The notes beneath the pieces are model-generated. The model was not told the DNA's origin. It saw only the letters and a program-made list of their open reading frames with translations, and ran no database searches. This document shows positions 1 through 7,912 of a stretch of DNA of 64,000 nt, piece by piece. A program made the position numbers and the translations under genes. Position 1 is the first letter of the stretch, and each line of letters begins with the position of its first letter. This DNA comes from 79-D21 sp022839995 (lineage in GTDB: Bacteria > Synergistota > Synergistia > Synergistales > 79-D21): positions 16,375 to 80,374 of the forward strand of contig JALHIN010000010.1 of assembly GCA_022839995.1 (NCBI GenBank), read 5' to 3'.

Positions 1-1
1 C

Positions 2-586
2 CGGTACGATGCGCCGGTCCTCGCCGGAACCATCTTCGGAACGGCGCCGAAGGTCCTGAAATCGGAAGATGTCCGGCCTGGGGACGTCCTTCTCATGACG
101 AAACATGCAGGCCTGGAAGGAATGACCATCCTGGCACAGGATCGGCCGGATTTGCTAGCAACCTGCCTTGAAGCCGGCGAAGTCGGGGAGGTCCGAAGTT
201 GGACAACTTCCCTTTCGATTGGCCCGGAGGCCCGTTGCCTGGGCCCTATGGCGCGCTTCATGCACGACCCGACCGAAGGCGGGGTCCTTGGCGGTCTCTC
301 GGAAATCGCCTGCCAGGTCCCATGGGGATTGGAACTGGATGCCGGTTCGATCCAGGTGCACCCGCTTACCTTAAAGGCCTCGCACAAGCTTGGATTTGAC
401 CCGCTTCGACTGATTTCCTCAGGGGTCCTTTTGGCGGTCCTTCCCAAGGAAACCGTCGAAGCGGCGAGGATGGAACTGGCAAGAAAGGGGATCCTCTCTT
501 CCGTCATCGGGAAAGTGGTGGAAGGGAAAGGAAATTGCCCCGAGAGTTTCACGGAGGAGTTATGGGGGCTTTTGGCACGGAAATGA
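2..586 (+). CDS. HypE-like AIR synthase-related protein, 5' end outside the window
   Basis: The reading frame is open from the left edge, so the N-terminus is missing. The visible part is the C-terminal half of a PurM/AIR-synthase-like ATP-binding fold: a GDVLLMTKHAGLEGM segment followed by the family signature DPTEGGVLGGLSEIA, as in HypE and related proteins. HypE makes the cyano ligand of [NiFe] hydrogenases and needs a C-terminal Cys (usually PRxC). This protein ends in GLLARK with no cysteine, so it is more likely a HypE-like paralogue of unknown role than the maturase, even though a [NiFe] hydrogenase operon lies 46 kb away. Its 3' end overlaps the next gene by 25 bases. Confidence 0.8.
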   Translation, partial: RYDAPVLAGTIFGTAPKVLKSEDVRPGDVLLMTKHAGLEGMTILAQDRPDLLATCLEAGEVGEVRSWTTSLSIGPEARCLGPMARFMHDPTEGGVLGGLSEIACQVPWGLELDAGSIQVHPLTLKASHKLGFDPLRLISSGVLLAVLPKETVEAARMELARKGILSSVIGKVVEGKGNCPESFTEELWGLLARK

Positions 587-1707
587 GCGGACCAGGAAAT
601 GGCGCCGACTCCCCTTACCGGCTTCGGCATTCGCACCTGCGAAGGGGCTTGGAACGCATCGGGGCCGAAGCGCTGGTAGTCTTCTGCCTGGAGGCTCGGA
701 ACTGGGAGAACGTGTTTTACCTGACCGGATTCAGGGGAAGTCATTCGGCTCTGATCGCCGGGTTTGATTATTGCATTCTCGTGACGGACGGACGGTACCT
801 GAAACAGGCGGCAGAACAGGCTTCGGTCGATATCGCCGAGCAAAAGAACGGCGGGCTGATCTCCACCGTCCTCGAGATCCTTCAAAAAAGGAAGATCCGG
901 AAAACTGCCCTGGAATACCGAAAAATCCCGCATTCCGTTGCCCTTTCCCTCTTCGGCCAGACGACGATGGAATGGGCGGACGGATCTATCCTGCTGGAAG
1001 AGTTGCGTAGGAAGAAGAGCCTTGCGGAGGCCAACTCCGTTGCCGCGGCAGGGGAGATTTGCGGCGTTGCCCTGAAGGAACTCCTTGTGACCCTGGCACC
1101 GGGAGTGACTGAACGGCAGATCGCCGCGAAGCTGGAATTTTCCTTAAGAATGAACGGGGCGGAAAGCACTTGGGGAGAACACGAATTCATCGTAGCCTCC
1201 GGCCTTCGGTCCGTCTTGCCGCACGGGACTCCCACGAACAAGAGGGTTAACAAGGGAGAATGGCTTACCCTGGACTTCGGAGCGCGGGTGGGCGGATATC
1301 TCTGTGATGTCACCAGGAACATCGCATTCGGACCGGTGCCGCAGGAGGCCCTGAATCTCCACTCGCTGCTGGAGAAAGCCCAGGAGGAAGCTTTTCGGCA
1401 CATTCGCCCCGGAATCACGGGGAGCGAGGTGGATGCCGCTGCCCGAGAGGTCATCTGCGATGCAGGCTATGGAGGAGCCTTCACACACGGTCTCGGGCAC
1501 GGCCTGGGTCTTGAACTGCATGAAGCTCCGAGGCTTTCACGTTCTTCCGAGGATGTCCTCCAGGAAGGAGATATCGTTACGATCGAACCCGGGGTTTACC
1601 TGGACGGTTTTGGAGGAATGCGCCTGGAAGACGATTGCCTGGTGACGGAATCCGGAGGGGTTTGGCTGACAAAGGGTGTTCCTGGCGGGCTTCTTCAGAT
1701 CCTGTGA
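562..1707 (+). CDS. pepP: Aminopeptidase P family metallopeptidase (M24)
   Basis: Cytosolic dinuclear-metal peptidase that removes an N-terminal residue preceding proline. About 381 aa: an N-terminal creatinase-like domain, then the pita-bread M24 domain. The five metal ligands are visible: Asp in LDFGARVGGYLCD, Asp in the same stretch, His in GLGHGLGLELHE, Glu in VTIEPGVY and Glu in GMRLEDD. I chose the ATG at 562 because GGAGGAG lies directly before it; an in-frame ATG at 583 would instead overlap the upstream stop as ATGA and cannot be excluded. The gene is translationally linked to the HypE-like gene. Confidence 0.88.
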   Translation: MGAFGTEMSGPGNGADSPYRLRHSHLRRGLERIGAEALVVFCLEARNWENVFYLTGFRGSHSALIAGFDYCILVTDGRYLKQAAEQASVDIAEQKNGGLISTVLEILQKRKIRKTALEYRKIPHSVALSLFGQTTMEWADGSILLEELRRKKSLAEANSVAAAGEICGVALKELLVTLAPGVTERQIAAKLEFSLRMNGAESTWGEHEFIVASGLRSVLPHGTPTNKRVNKGEWLTLDFGARVGGYLCDVTRNIAFGPVPQEALNLHSLLEKAQEEAFRHIRPGITGSEVDAAAREVICDAGYGGAFTHGLGHGLGLELHEAPRLSRSSEDVLQEGDIVTIEPGVYLDGFGGMRLEDDCLVTESGGVWLTKGVPGGLLQIL

Positions 1708-1719
1708 CGCTCTGGAAGG

Positions 1720-1748
1720 TTGCAGGGGAAGAAAGCCCAAAGTATAAT
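1720..1748 (+). promoter_or_regulatory. Sigma-70-type promoter for rubredoxin
   Basis: TTGCAG at 1720-1725 and a perfect TATAAT at 1743-1748 are separated by exactly 17 bp. Transcription would start near 1755, about 32 bases before the rubredoxin start codon. Confidence 0.75.
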
Positions 1749-1786
1749 CGAAAACGTAAGAAGAATTTCACGGGAGGGGATTGGTC

Positions 1787-1948
1787 TTGAAAAAGTACAT
1801 CTGCACGGTATGCGGTTATGTCTACGATCCCGCCAACGGTGACCCCGATTCAGGAATTGCCCCCGGCACTCCCTTTGAACAGATCCCGGATGATTGGGTT
1901 TGCCCGGTCTGCGGCGTAAGCAAGGATATGTTCGAAGCCGCGGAGTAA
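1787..1948 (+). CDS. Rubredoxin
   Basis: Small one-iron electron carrier, typical of anaerobes, where it often feeds electrons to oxygen or peroxide reductases. 53 aa, the normal rubredoxin length. The iron ligands are two CxxCG loops, CTVCGY at residues 6-11 and CPVCGV at 39-44; the conserved YVYDPANGD and PGTPFEQIPDDW segments lie between them. The start is TTG at 1787, preceded by GGGAGGGG. The gene is monocistronic: it has its own strong promoter and is followed by a hairpin. Partners cannot be told from the neighbours; thiol peroxidase lies far away at 41.6 kb. Confidence 0.95.
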   Translation: MKKYICTVCGYVYDPANGDPDSGIAPGTPFEQIPDDWVCPVCGVSKDMFEAAE

Positions 1949-1968
1949 CCGGACCCCACCCACGACGT

Positions 1969-2007
1969 GAAGGGGGCTGGGACCTTTATGGGTACCTAGC
2001 CCCCTTC
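1969..2007. terminator. Hairpin between convergent rubredoxin and exported-protein genes
   Basis: GAAGGGGGCT (1969-1978) pairs exactly with AGCCCCCTTC (1998-2007). There is no strong T-run, so termination efficiency is uncertain. It lies between two convergent genes and could serve both strands. Confidence 0.5.
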
Positions 2008-2013
2008 AATCAT

Positions 2014-2550
2014 TCATGGAAGGGACGCAGCGTTCTCGGTACCGCCGTTTTCCGAGCCGGCAAGAAAGAGGCAAAGTTCCAGAAGCGATTCCGGTTTTAG
2101 AGTCTTGCTTTCCAGGACCAGCGTGTTTCCTCCGGGGAGGGGGGCCGTGGCGGTCGTTCCAAGGTAGGGGTGAATTTCGAGGACCGCCCGGAACGATCCT
2201 TCATCTACGACCGTATAGGTGGCTCCCATCCCGAGAAGCCCGTCTGTACGAAGATCGGACACGGGAGGGATGAAGAGGGGGCCGGCTTCCTCGAGAGGAA
2301 GGATTTGCAGGAATACCGGGTCTCCGGAAGGTGACCGCAGGTAACGGGCGATCCAGTTTCCTCCGCTTCCGGCACTACGGCTGAGAGACTTGTCGAACCC
2401 GTCCTGGACGGTCCAGCCTTCCGGCAGCACGATATTTGCCGAGTTAGCCGCCTGGGCTTTTCCGCTTGCCTGGACGATGAAAACGGAAAAAAGCAGAACC
2501 AGCCAAAACGAGAGACCCCTCCGCAGACACCCTTTTCCCATGACTCCCAT
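2014..2550 (-). CDS. Exported protein of unknown function
   Basis: About 178 aa from the ATG at 2550; in-frame ATGs at 2592 and 2541 are alternatives. The N-terminus has a clear Sec signal peptide: basic residues (KGCLRRG), a hydrophobic core (FWLVLLFSVFIV) and a likely cleavage after SGKAQA. The mature part has no cysteines or motif I recognise; it has the look of a small periplasmic or envelope protein (LPEGWTVQDGF near its start). I do not recognise the family and assign no function. It is divergent from miaB. Confidence 0.65.
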   Translation of the reverse strand: MGVMGKGCLRRGLSFWLVLLFSVFIVQASGKAQAANSANIVLPEGWTVQDGFDKSLSRSAGSGGNWIARYLRSPSGDPVFLQILPLEEAGPLFIPPVSDLRTDGLLGMGATYTVVDEGSFRAVLEIHPYLGTTATAPLPGGNTLVLESKTLKPESLLELCLFLAGSENGGTENAASLP

Positions 2551-2639
2551 CCCTTTTCGAGTCCATCTGTACCGACAGGAATACTCTAGCATTCTCCAAG
2601 GGAAAAATCACCGAAGGGCGGGTTTTGGCTCGTGGTGGG

Positions 2640-2648
2640 TGTTATGAT
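2640..2648 (+). promoter_or_regulatory. Extended -10 promoter candidate for miaB
   Basis: TGtTATGAT, an extended -10 element, lies 46 bases before the proposed miaB start. No good -35 is visible, as is usual for extended -10 promoters. Confidence 0.45.
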
Positions 2649-2693
2649 AGCGCTGTTTTATGGAAAGCTCGAGAAGGAAGAGGGGAATCCCGG

Positions 2694-4007
2694 TTGTTGC
2701 GCTTCTGCGTGAAAGTTTACGGCTGTCAAATGAATGCGGTGGACGGCGACCGCCTGAAAACCGTTTTCGTGTCGAATGGGTGGGAATTCGCGGGAGAAGA
2801 GGAAGCGGATCTCGTCTTCCTGGTGACTTGCAGCATAAGAGAAAAGGCTGAACAAAAGATCTTGAGCGAGATCGGGCGTTTTGGAAAGCGGTGGCGGAAA
2901 ACCGGGCGGCCGATTGTCGCAGTGGTCGGATGCATGGCACAAAGGATCGGCACGGGCCTCTTCTCGAGGTATCCGTGGGTTCGGCTGCTAGCCGGACCGA
3001 GGAGTCTCGGGCGCGTTCCGGAAGTCGCCGACCAGCTTTTTTCCGAGACGGGACGTTTTGCCCTGCTAGATGAAGATCCGATTAGCGTAACTGATCTGGA
3101 AACCCCAGGTCTCGTCCGGGCAAACAAGTGGCGAGCCTATGTAACGATTACGCACGGATGCGACAATTTCTGCACCTACTGCATCGTTCCCTTCGTTCGG
3201 GGAAGATTCCAGTCCAGGCCCGCCGAGGCGATCCTAAGGGACGTCAAGGCTCTCGTGAGCGACGGAGCCCTCGATGTGACACTGCTGGGGCAGAACGTCA
3301 ACAGCTACGGGCAGGACCTGCCGGGCGGGCCTTCCTTTTCGAAGCTCCTGGCCCAGGTGGCAGAGGTGGAGGGGTTGGCTAGGCTTCGTTTCGTCACTTC
3401 TCACCCGAAGGATTTTTCAAGGGACATCGTTATGGAAATGATTCGCAACCCGGTCATTTGCCCCTCGGTGAACCTACCCCTCCAGTCGGGTAGTGACCGG
3501 ATCCTTGCCCGAATGAACCGAGGCTACACATTGGCAGAGTATGCAGAAAAGGTCGAATGGATTCGGCAAGCGTTTCCCGAGGCCGGACTTACTAGCGACC
3601 TTATCGTCGGATTTCCCGGAGAAAGCGAAAAGGATTTCGAAGAATCCCTTTCCGCCCTCCGATTCTTCCGGTACGACCTGGTTCACACCGCGGCTTATTC
3701 GAGAAGACCCCCAAGCAAGGCGGCCGAAATGGAGGACCAGGTTGATCCCCTTGTCAAGTCGCTTCGCCTGAATGCCGCGAATGCCCTGCAAAGAGAAATC
3801 GCGCTCTCGATCAACCGGTCTCTCGAAGGGAAGACGGTGGAAGTCCTGTTTGAGGGCCCGGCCGACAAGGGCGAAGGGCTGATTGCGGGAAGAACCGTAT
3901 CGGACAAGGTGGTGCTCGCGCGCGGAACCGCAAGGGAGTTCGGAAGAATCCGAAAGGTTCGTATCGAGAGAGGGGACGCCTGGTCGCTGTTTGGCGTAAT
4001 CCTGTAA
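2694..4007 (+). CDS. miaB: tRNA-2-methylthio-N6-dimethylallyladenosine synthase MiaB
   Basis: Radical-SAM methylthiotransferase that converts i6A37 to ms2i6A37 in tRNAs reading UNN codons. About 437 aa, normal for the family. The N-terminal MTTase domain opens with VKVYGCQMN and carries further cysteines (VTCSIRE, GCMAQR) for the auxiliary cluster. The radical-SAM motif is CDNFCTYC, followed by the MTTase signature VPFVRGR. A C-terminal TRAM domain (about residues 370-437) follows. The TTG at 2694 was chosen because the protein then begins right at the conserved start and AGGAAGAGGGG lies upstream. Confidence 0.93.
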   Translation: MLRFCVKVYGCQMNAVDGDRLKTVFVSNGWEFAGEEEADLVFLVTCSIREKAEQKILSEIGRFGKRWRKTGRPIVAVVGCMAQRIGTGLFSRYPWVRLLAGPRSLGRVPEVADQLFSETGRFALLDEDPISVTDLETPGLVRANKWRAYVTITHGCDNFCTYCIVPFVRGRFQSRPAEAILRDVKALVSDGALDVTLLGQNVNSYGQDLPGGPSFSKLLAQVAEVEGLARLRFVTSHPKDFSRDIVMEMIRNPVICPSVNLPLQSGSDRILARMNRGYTLAEYAEKVEWIRQAFPEAGLTSDLIVGFPGESEKDFEESLSALRFFRYDLVHTAAYSRRPPSKAAEMEDQVDPLVKSLRLNAANALQREIALSINRSLEGKTVEVLFEGPADKGEGLIAGRTVSDKVVLARGTAREFGRIRKVRIERGDAWSLFGVIL

Positions 4008-4037
4008 GGTCAAGGCGGAGGGGGAGGGACGTTTCCC

Positions 4038-4712
4038 TTGGATGACAGGAAGAAAGCGGTTCTGTTCATTTCAGCGGGCCTTCTTTGTTTCGCCGTAGCC
4101 TGGGGGCTGGTCCGCGGTTTTTCGGGAAAGTGGCCCTGGGGAGCCCCAACCGGTGTGGCGGGACCTTCCTGGAGCGTCCGCCAGGCGATGAGGGCAACCG
4201 AGGAGACTGAGGCGGGACCCCCGGTTTCTGCGGGGAAAACCGATCCGGCTGTCCCTGCGGAAAATTGGATCGTCTACCTGACAGGAGAGGTCCAAAGACC
4301 GGGAATCATTGAAATTCCGCCAAATTCCCGGTTGTTCCAGGCGGTGGAAAAGGCCGGGGGGCTCACCGCGAGAGCAGACCGGGACAACGTCAACCTCGCG
4401 GCGAAGCTCGAAGACGGCGGCCATATCCATATCCCGGCAGTGGGACAAACCCCGGAAGATGGGAAGAACCTGCTAAATACCGTCTCGGAGAGAATGTCTA
4501 CAAACCCTTCGGCCGGGCGGATTGACGTCAATCGTGCCACGAGGGCGGAACTCGAATCCCTGCCCGGGGTAGGTCCGAAACTGGCGCAGGCGATCATCGA
4601 TGACCGGACGGCGAACGGTCCCTTCGCGAGGCCCGAGGACTTGCTTCGTGTGAAGGGGATCGGCCCGGCAAAACTGGAGAAGATAAAGGAGATGATCCTC
4701 GTCCGGCCATGA
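4038..4712 (+). CDS. comEA: ComEA-like DNA-binding protein (SLBB + helix-hairpin-helix)
   Basis: DNA-receptor type protein of natural transformation, anchored in the inner membrane and facing the periplasm. 224 aa: an N-terminal membrane segment (about residues 8-26), a low-complexity linker, an SLBB domain starting at YLTGEVQRPGIIEIP, and a C-terminal double helix-hairpin-helix (LESLPGVGPKLAQAI and LLRVKGIGPAKLEKI). TTG start at 4038 with GGAGGGAC before it. It overlaps the comEC-like gene by 4 bp (ATGA), so the two are translationally coupled. Confidence 0.88.
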   Translation: MDDRKKAVLFISAGLLCFAVAWGLVRGFSGKWPWGAPTGVAGPSWSVRQAMRATEETEAGPPVSAGKTDPAVPAENWIVYLTGEVQRPGIIEIPPNSRLFQAVEKAGGLTARADRDNVNLAAKLEDGGHIHIPAVGQTPEDGKNLLNTVSERMSTNPSAGRIDVNRATRAELESLPGVGPKLAQAIIDDRTANGPFARPEDLLRVKGIGPAKLEKIKEMILVRP

Positions 4713-6133
4713 GCCCCTTGGCAAGTGCCCCGTTTTTGGTCATCCTTTCGGGATGGTGCGCGGGCATTGCTCTTTCGACAAAGCTTTCTCCGCCTGCTGC
4801 CTCTTTGGCTGCTAGCCTCTTTGGAGCAGGCTTTCTCCTGATTTCGACGAAACGGTGGCCCCCGGGGTGGAAAAGAGTCCTTCCCGTGCTTCTCCTGACG
4901 GTCTCTTTGCCCGTGTTCTTCATGAACCTTCGTCTCCATCCCAAAACCGTCCACGAAGAGTCCTGGATGGGACAGGCATGGATCAGAACGGAGCGGGCCT
5001 GGGGCTCAAAGAGGGCGGTGACCCTGGCAAGCCCGAAAGGGCGCCTGTTATGTCTTCTCGAACCGGAGGCGCGGCCCCTTGAAGGAGAGCGGGTTCAGGT
5101 TTCGGGCACGGTCGTTCCCTTGGAAAGCCTGTTCTCCGTTACCTCCGAGGGGGAGTTCGACCCGGCACGATACTGGAGGGCAAAGGGTGTCGAATTCGGT
5201 TTTCGCTGTTCCTCGGTAGCGGCGGTGGATCCGCCCGGAAACAGGAAGACCGGATGGAGAACCCGGCTTCGGAAAAAGCTCCTACTTTCCTTGTCGCCTC
5301 TTGTAAGGGGACACCTCCTGGCGGCCTGGACGGGCGAAAAGGATCCGGAAGTCGCTTCGATGCACCGGCGATGGGGAACGGCCCACCTGCTTGCGGTTTC
5401 GGGCTTTCACGTTGGAGTCCTAGGTGCAATTCTTTTGTGGTGCCTCCGACGGTTTCGGTTTAAACTTCTCGTGTGTTCCTCCCTGTTATGGGGATATGTT
5501 TTCCTGACGGGTTGTGCTTCTTCGGCCTGCAGGGCCATGGGCATGATCCAACTTGGCTTCCTCGGGCCGGTTCTGGCGGGCCGGCCGTCCTCGCCGCTAA
5601 ATAGCGTTTCCGTGGCCGGGGGGATACTGCTTTTGATCAACCCCTGGCTGTTTTGGGACATTGGCTGGAGGCTGTCCGTTATTTCTGCCCTGATCCTTTG
5701 CTCGGTCGTGAGAGGCGGCGTCACCCCGATGCGGGGCTTGGCTGCGAGCCTTGCCATCTGGATGGGAACTTCCGGAGAAGCGTCGGCGGCCTTCGAGACC
5801 GTTCCGTTGGCAGGGCTCGTTCTCAACCTGTTCGCCCTGCCGGCATTTTCCTTCCTGCTGCCGGTTGCTTCGGTCGCAGCCATCCCTGTCCTTGCCGGAT
5901 TCCCGGGCGGCTGGGTTCCACTGTGGGGAATGGAAGGCCTGTTCGAAGCCTGGGCCCGTTTCGCGGATTGCACCTGCATGGTCGTCCAATGGCAGATTGC
6001 CTCCAGCCCCTGGCTCTGGAACTTTTCCGCGGCGATCGTCGGCGGAGCGGTGGCCTACGGGTTGGAAACCGGGGTCTCAAACGGATTGATTTTGTCCCTG
6101 TGCGCGTTTTTCTGTGGAGGTGTTTTTCGATGA
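4709..6133 (+). CDS. comEC: ComEC/Rec2-type DNA-uptake channel without the beta-lactamase domain
   Basis: Inner-membrane channel for single-stranded DNA during transformation. 474 aa against 700-800 for full ComEC. It has N-terminal membrane helices, an OB-fold-like region (ERVQVSGTVVPLE, about residues 120-180) and the polytopic Competence domain with the signature HLLAVSGFHVG (about 225-236). The protein ends after the last helices; no metallo-beta-lactamase domain follows and the next gene is coaX. Such short forms exist in several phyla, so it may well be functional, with the nuclease activity supplied elsewhere. Confidence 0.85.
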   Translation: MSPLASAPFLVILSGWCAGIALSTKLSPPAASLAASLFGAGFLLISTKRWPPGWKRVLPVLLLTVSLPVFFMNLRLHPKTVHEESWMGQAWIRTERAWGSKRAVTLASPKGRLLCLLEPEARPLEGERVQVSGTVVPLESLFSVTSEGEFDPARYWRAKGVEFGFRCSSVAAVDPPGNRKTGWRTRLRKKLLLSLSPLVRGHLLAAWTGEKDPEVASMHRRWGTAHLLAVSGFHVGVLGAILLWCLRRFRFKLLVCSSLLWGYVFLTGCASSACRAMGMIQLGFLGPVLAGRPSSPLNSVSVAGGILLLINPWLFWDIGWRLSVISALILCSVVRGGVTPMRGLAASLAIWMGTSGEASAAFETVPLAGLVLNLFALPAFSFLLPVASVAAIPVLAGFPGGWVPLWGMEGLFEAWARFADCTCMVVQWQIASSPWLWNFSAAIVGGAVAYGLETGVSNGLILSLCAFFCGGVFR

Positions 6134-6158
6134 AACGACTTTCAGGGAGGTTTGCCTG

Positions 6159-6935
6159 ATGTTGCTGGTGGTGGATGTAGGGAACACGAATACCGTTCTG
6201 GGGATTTATCGGGGAAAGACTCTTGCGCATCATTGGAGGTTGACTTCCGGAAGCCGTACCTCTGACGAACTAGGACTGGCGTTGCTCAACCTGTTGGCTG
6301 CGGCCGGCCTGGCCCGAGAGGAAATTTCCGGAGCCATCGTTTCCAGCGTGGTGCCGCCGATGGACCTTCCCCTGAAAGAAGCAATGGGACTTTACCTGGG
6401 ACGCGAAGCCCTTTTTGTTTCCTCGGCCCTGGATCTCGGCATGGAGATCCGGTACAAGGCTCCCCACGAAGTTGGGGCGGATCGGCTGGTCAATGCGGTT
6501 GCCGGTGTGGAAGTGTACGGAGCCCCGCTAATCCTGGTGGATTTCGGAACGGCAATTACCCTCGATGTCGTTTCGCCGGATAGGGCCTATCTCGGAGGAA
6601 CGATTTCGCCAGGGATGACCCTGAGCATGGAAGCCCTTTTCGGCAAGACGTCCAAGTTGCCGAAAGTGGCGCTCGAGGCCCCCGGTTCGGTCATAGGGAG
6701 GACCACGATGGAATCGATCCAGGCAGGAATCATGTTTGGAACTGCAGGCATGATCGATAGCCTTGTCCGGAGGATCTGGAGAGAGATGGGCCAGAAGACG
6801 AAAGTTGTCGCCACGGGAGGCCAGGCCCAAAGCGTGGCTCCCCATTCCGAGACCATCGATGCCGTCGATCCCTGGCTGACCCTGGAAGGATTAAGGCTGA
6901 TCCACGAGCGGAACTGCGGGAAGTTGGCCGGATGA
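6159..6935 (+). CDS. coaX: Type III pantothenate kinase
   Basis: Phosphorylates pantothenate, the first step of CoA synthesis; type III enzymes need a monovalent cation and are not feedback-inhibited by CoA. 258 aa from the ATG at 6159 (GGGAGG upstream). ASKHA-fold motifs are present: the N-terminal phosphate loop VVDVGNTNTVLG, then VGADRLVNAVA, VDFGTAITLD and GGTISPGM. The start overlaps nothing, but its 3' end overlaps the dus gene by 4 bp. The biosynthetic genes panC, panB and panE are at 24.6-27.2 kb. Confidence 0.95.
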   Translation: MLLVVDVGNTNTVLGIYRGKTLAHHWRLTSGSRTSDELGLALLNLLAAAGLAREEISGAIVSSVVPPMDLPLKEAMGLYLGREALFVSSALDLGMEIRYKAPHEVGADRLVNAVAGVEVYGAPLILVDFGTAITLDVVSPDRAYLGGTISPGMTLSMEALFGKTSKLPKVALEAPGSVIGRTTMESIQAGIMFGTAGMIDSLVRRIWREMGQKTKVVATGGQAQSVAPHSETIDAVDPWLTLEGLRLIHERNCGKLAG

Positions 6936-7912
6936 CAGGGCAGGAGATCAAACAATCCGTGATCGGCAGGGTTCAGGTCGAAGGGAAAGTTTGGCTGGCT
7001 CCGCTTGCCGGAATCACGGTTCCTGCAGTCAGGAGGTTTTTTCGAGAGCTTGGAGCTGCACTGACCCACACGGAAATGGTTTCGAGCTCCGGCTTGCTGA
7101 TGAAAAACCGGAAAACGGTCGAGATGCTGAAAGGGGCTGAAAAGGAAAGTCCCTTGGTCCTGCAGCTTTTTGCCGGGGACGTGCAAAGCCTTGTCGAAAG
7201 CGCCGGGATCGCGTTGTCCGCCGCGGATTTTGCGGCTTTTAGCATCAACATGGCATGCCCGGTTCCGAAAGTCAGGAAAAAGGGAGCAGGCGCCCAGCTT
7301 CTTTCCAGCAGGGGGCTAGCGGTAGAGATGGTTCGTGAACTGGCTAAAACCGGACTTCCGGTCTGGCCGAAAATCCGGAAACATCCCTCCGGCAGCAATG
7401 CGGAAACCCTGGCATTCTGCGGGGCGCTTCTGGACGCAGGAGCCAGCCTTATATGCCTGCACGGGCGAACACCACAACAGCTGTATACGGGGACGGCCGA
7501 CCGGCAGGTCGTGCAGGAAGCCTGTGCTGCGTTTCCCGGGAGAGTGGCTGCCTCCGGGGATGTTTTCGATAAGGACGATATCGCGGATTATTTGCAGAGG
7601 GGGGCAGCTGCGGTCCTGGTCGCGCGTGGAGCCCTGAGGGATCCATTCCTTTTCCGGGATGGGATCCCGCCGGCGGAACCCCTGGAAAGGGCGCTTTTCC
7701 TGGTCAGGCTGGGCGACTCGATCAAGGAAGAGAATGGGCCGAAGGCCGCCTCTTCCTTGATAAAGAGGTTTGTCTCCGGTATGTTTAAGGGGATTCGCGG
7801 GAATTCCTCCTACCGGCGCGAAGTGGCTTCTTCCACGGATTGGCTGGAAATGCGGGAGAAATTGTGTTCCTGCATTCATTATTTTGATGAAAGGGGTAAC
7901 GATGATGCCTGA
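6932..7912 (+). CDS. dus: tRNA-dihydrouridine synthase
   Basis: FMN-dependent enzyme that reduces specific uridines in tRNA D-loops. 326 aa, normal. An N-terminal TIM barrel opens with LAPLAGITVPAVRRFFRELG; the catalytic Cys is in INMACPVPKVRKKGAGAQLL; the FMN/substrate segment HGRTPQQLYTG and the phosphate-binding AVLVARGAL are also visible. A C-terminal helical domain follows. Its start overlaps coaX (ATGA) and its end overlaps lysS by 11 bp, placing it in one long operon. Which Dus subfamily (B-like is likely) cannot be decided by eye. Confidence 0.92.
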   Translation: MTGQEIKQSVIGRVQVEGKVWLAPLAGITVPAVRRFFRELGAALTHTEMVSSSGLLMKNRKTVEMLKGAEKESPLVLQLFAGDVQSLVESAGIALSAADFAAFSINMACPVPKVRKKGAGAQLLSSRGLAVEMVRELAKTGLPVWPKIRKHPSGSNAETLAFCGALLDAGASLICLHGRTPQQLYTGTADRQVVQEACAAFPGRVAASGDVFDKDDIADYLQRGAAAVLVARGALRDPFLFRDGIPPAEPLERALFLVRLGDSIKEENGPKAASSLIKRFVSGMFKGIRGNSSYRREVASSTDWLEMREKLCSCIHYFDERGNDDA

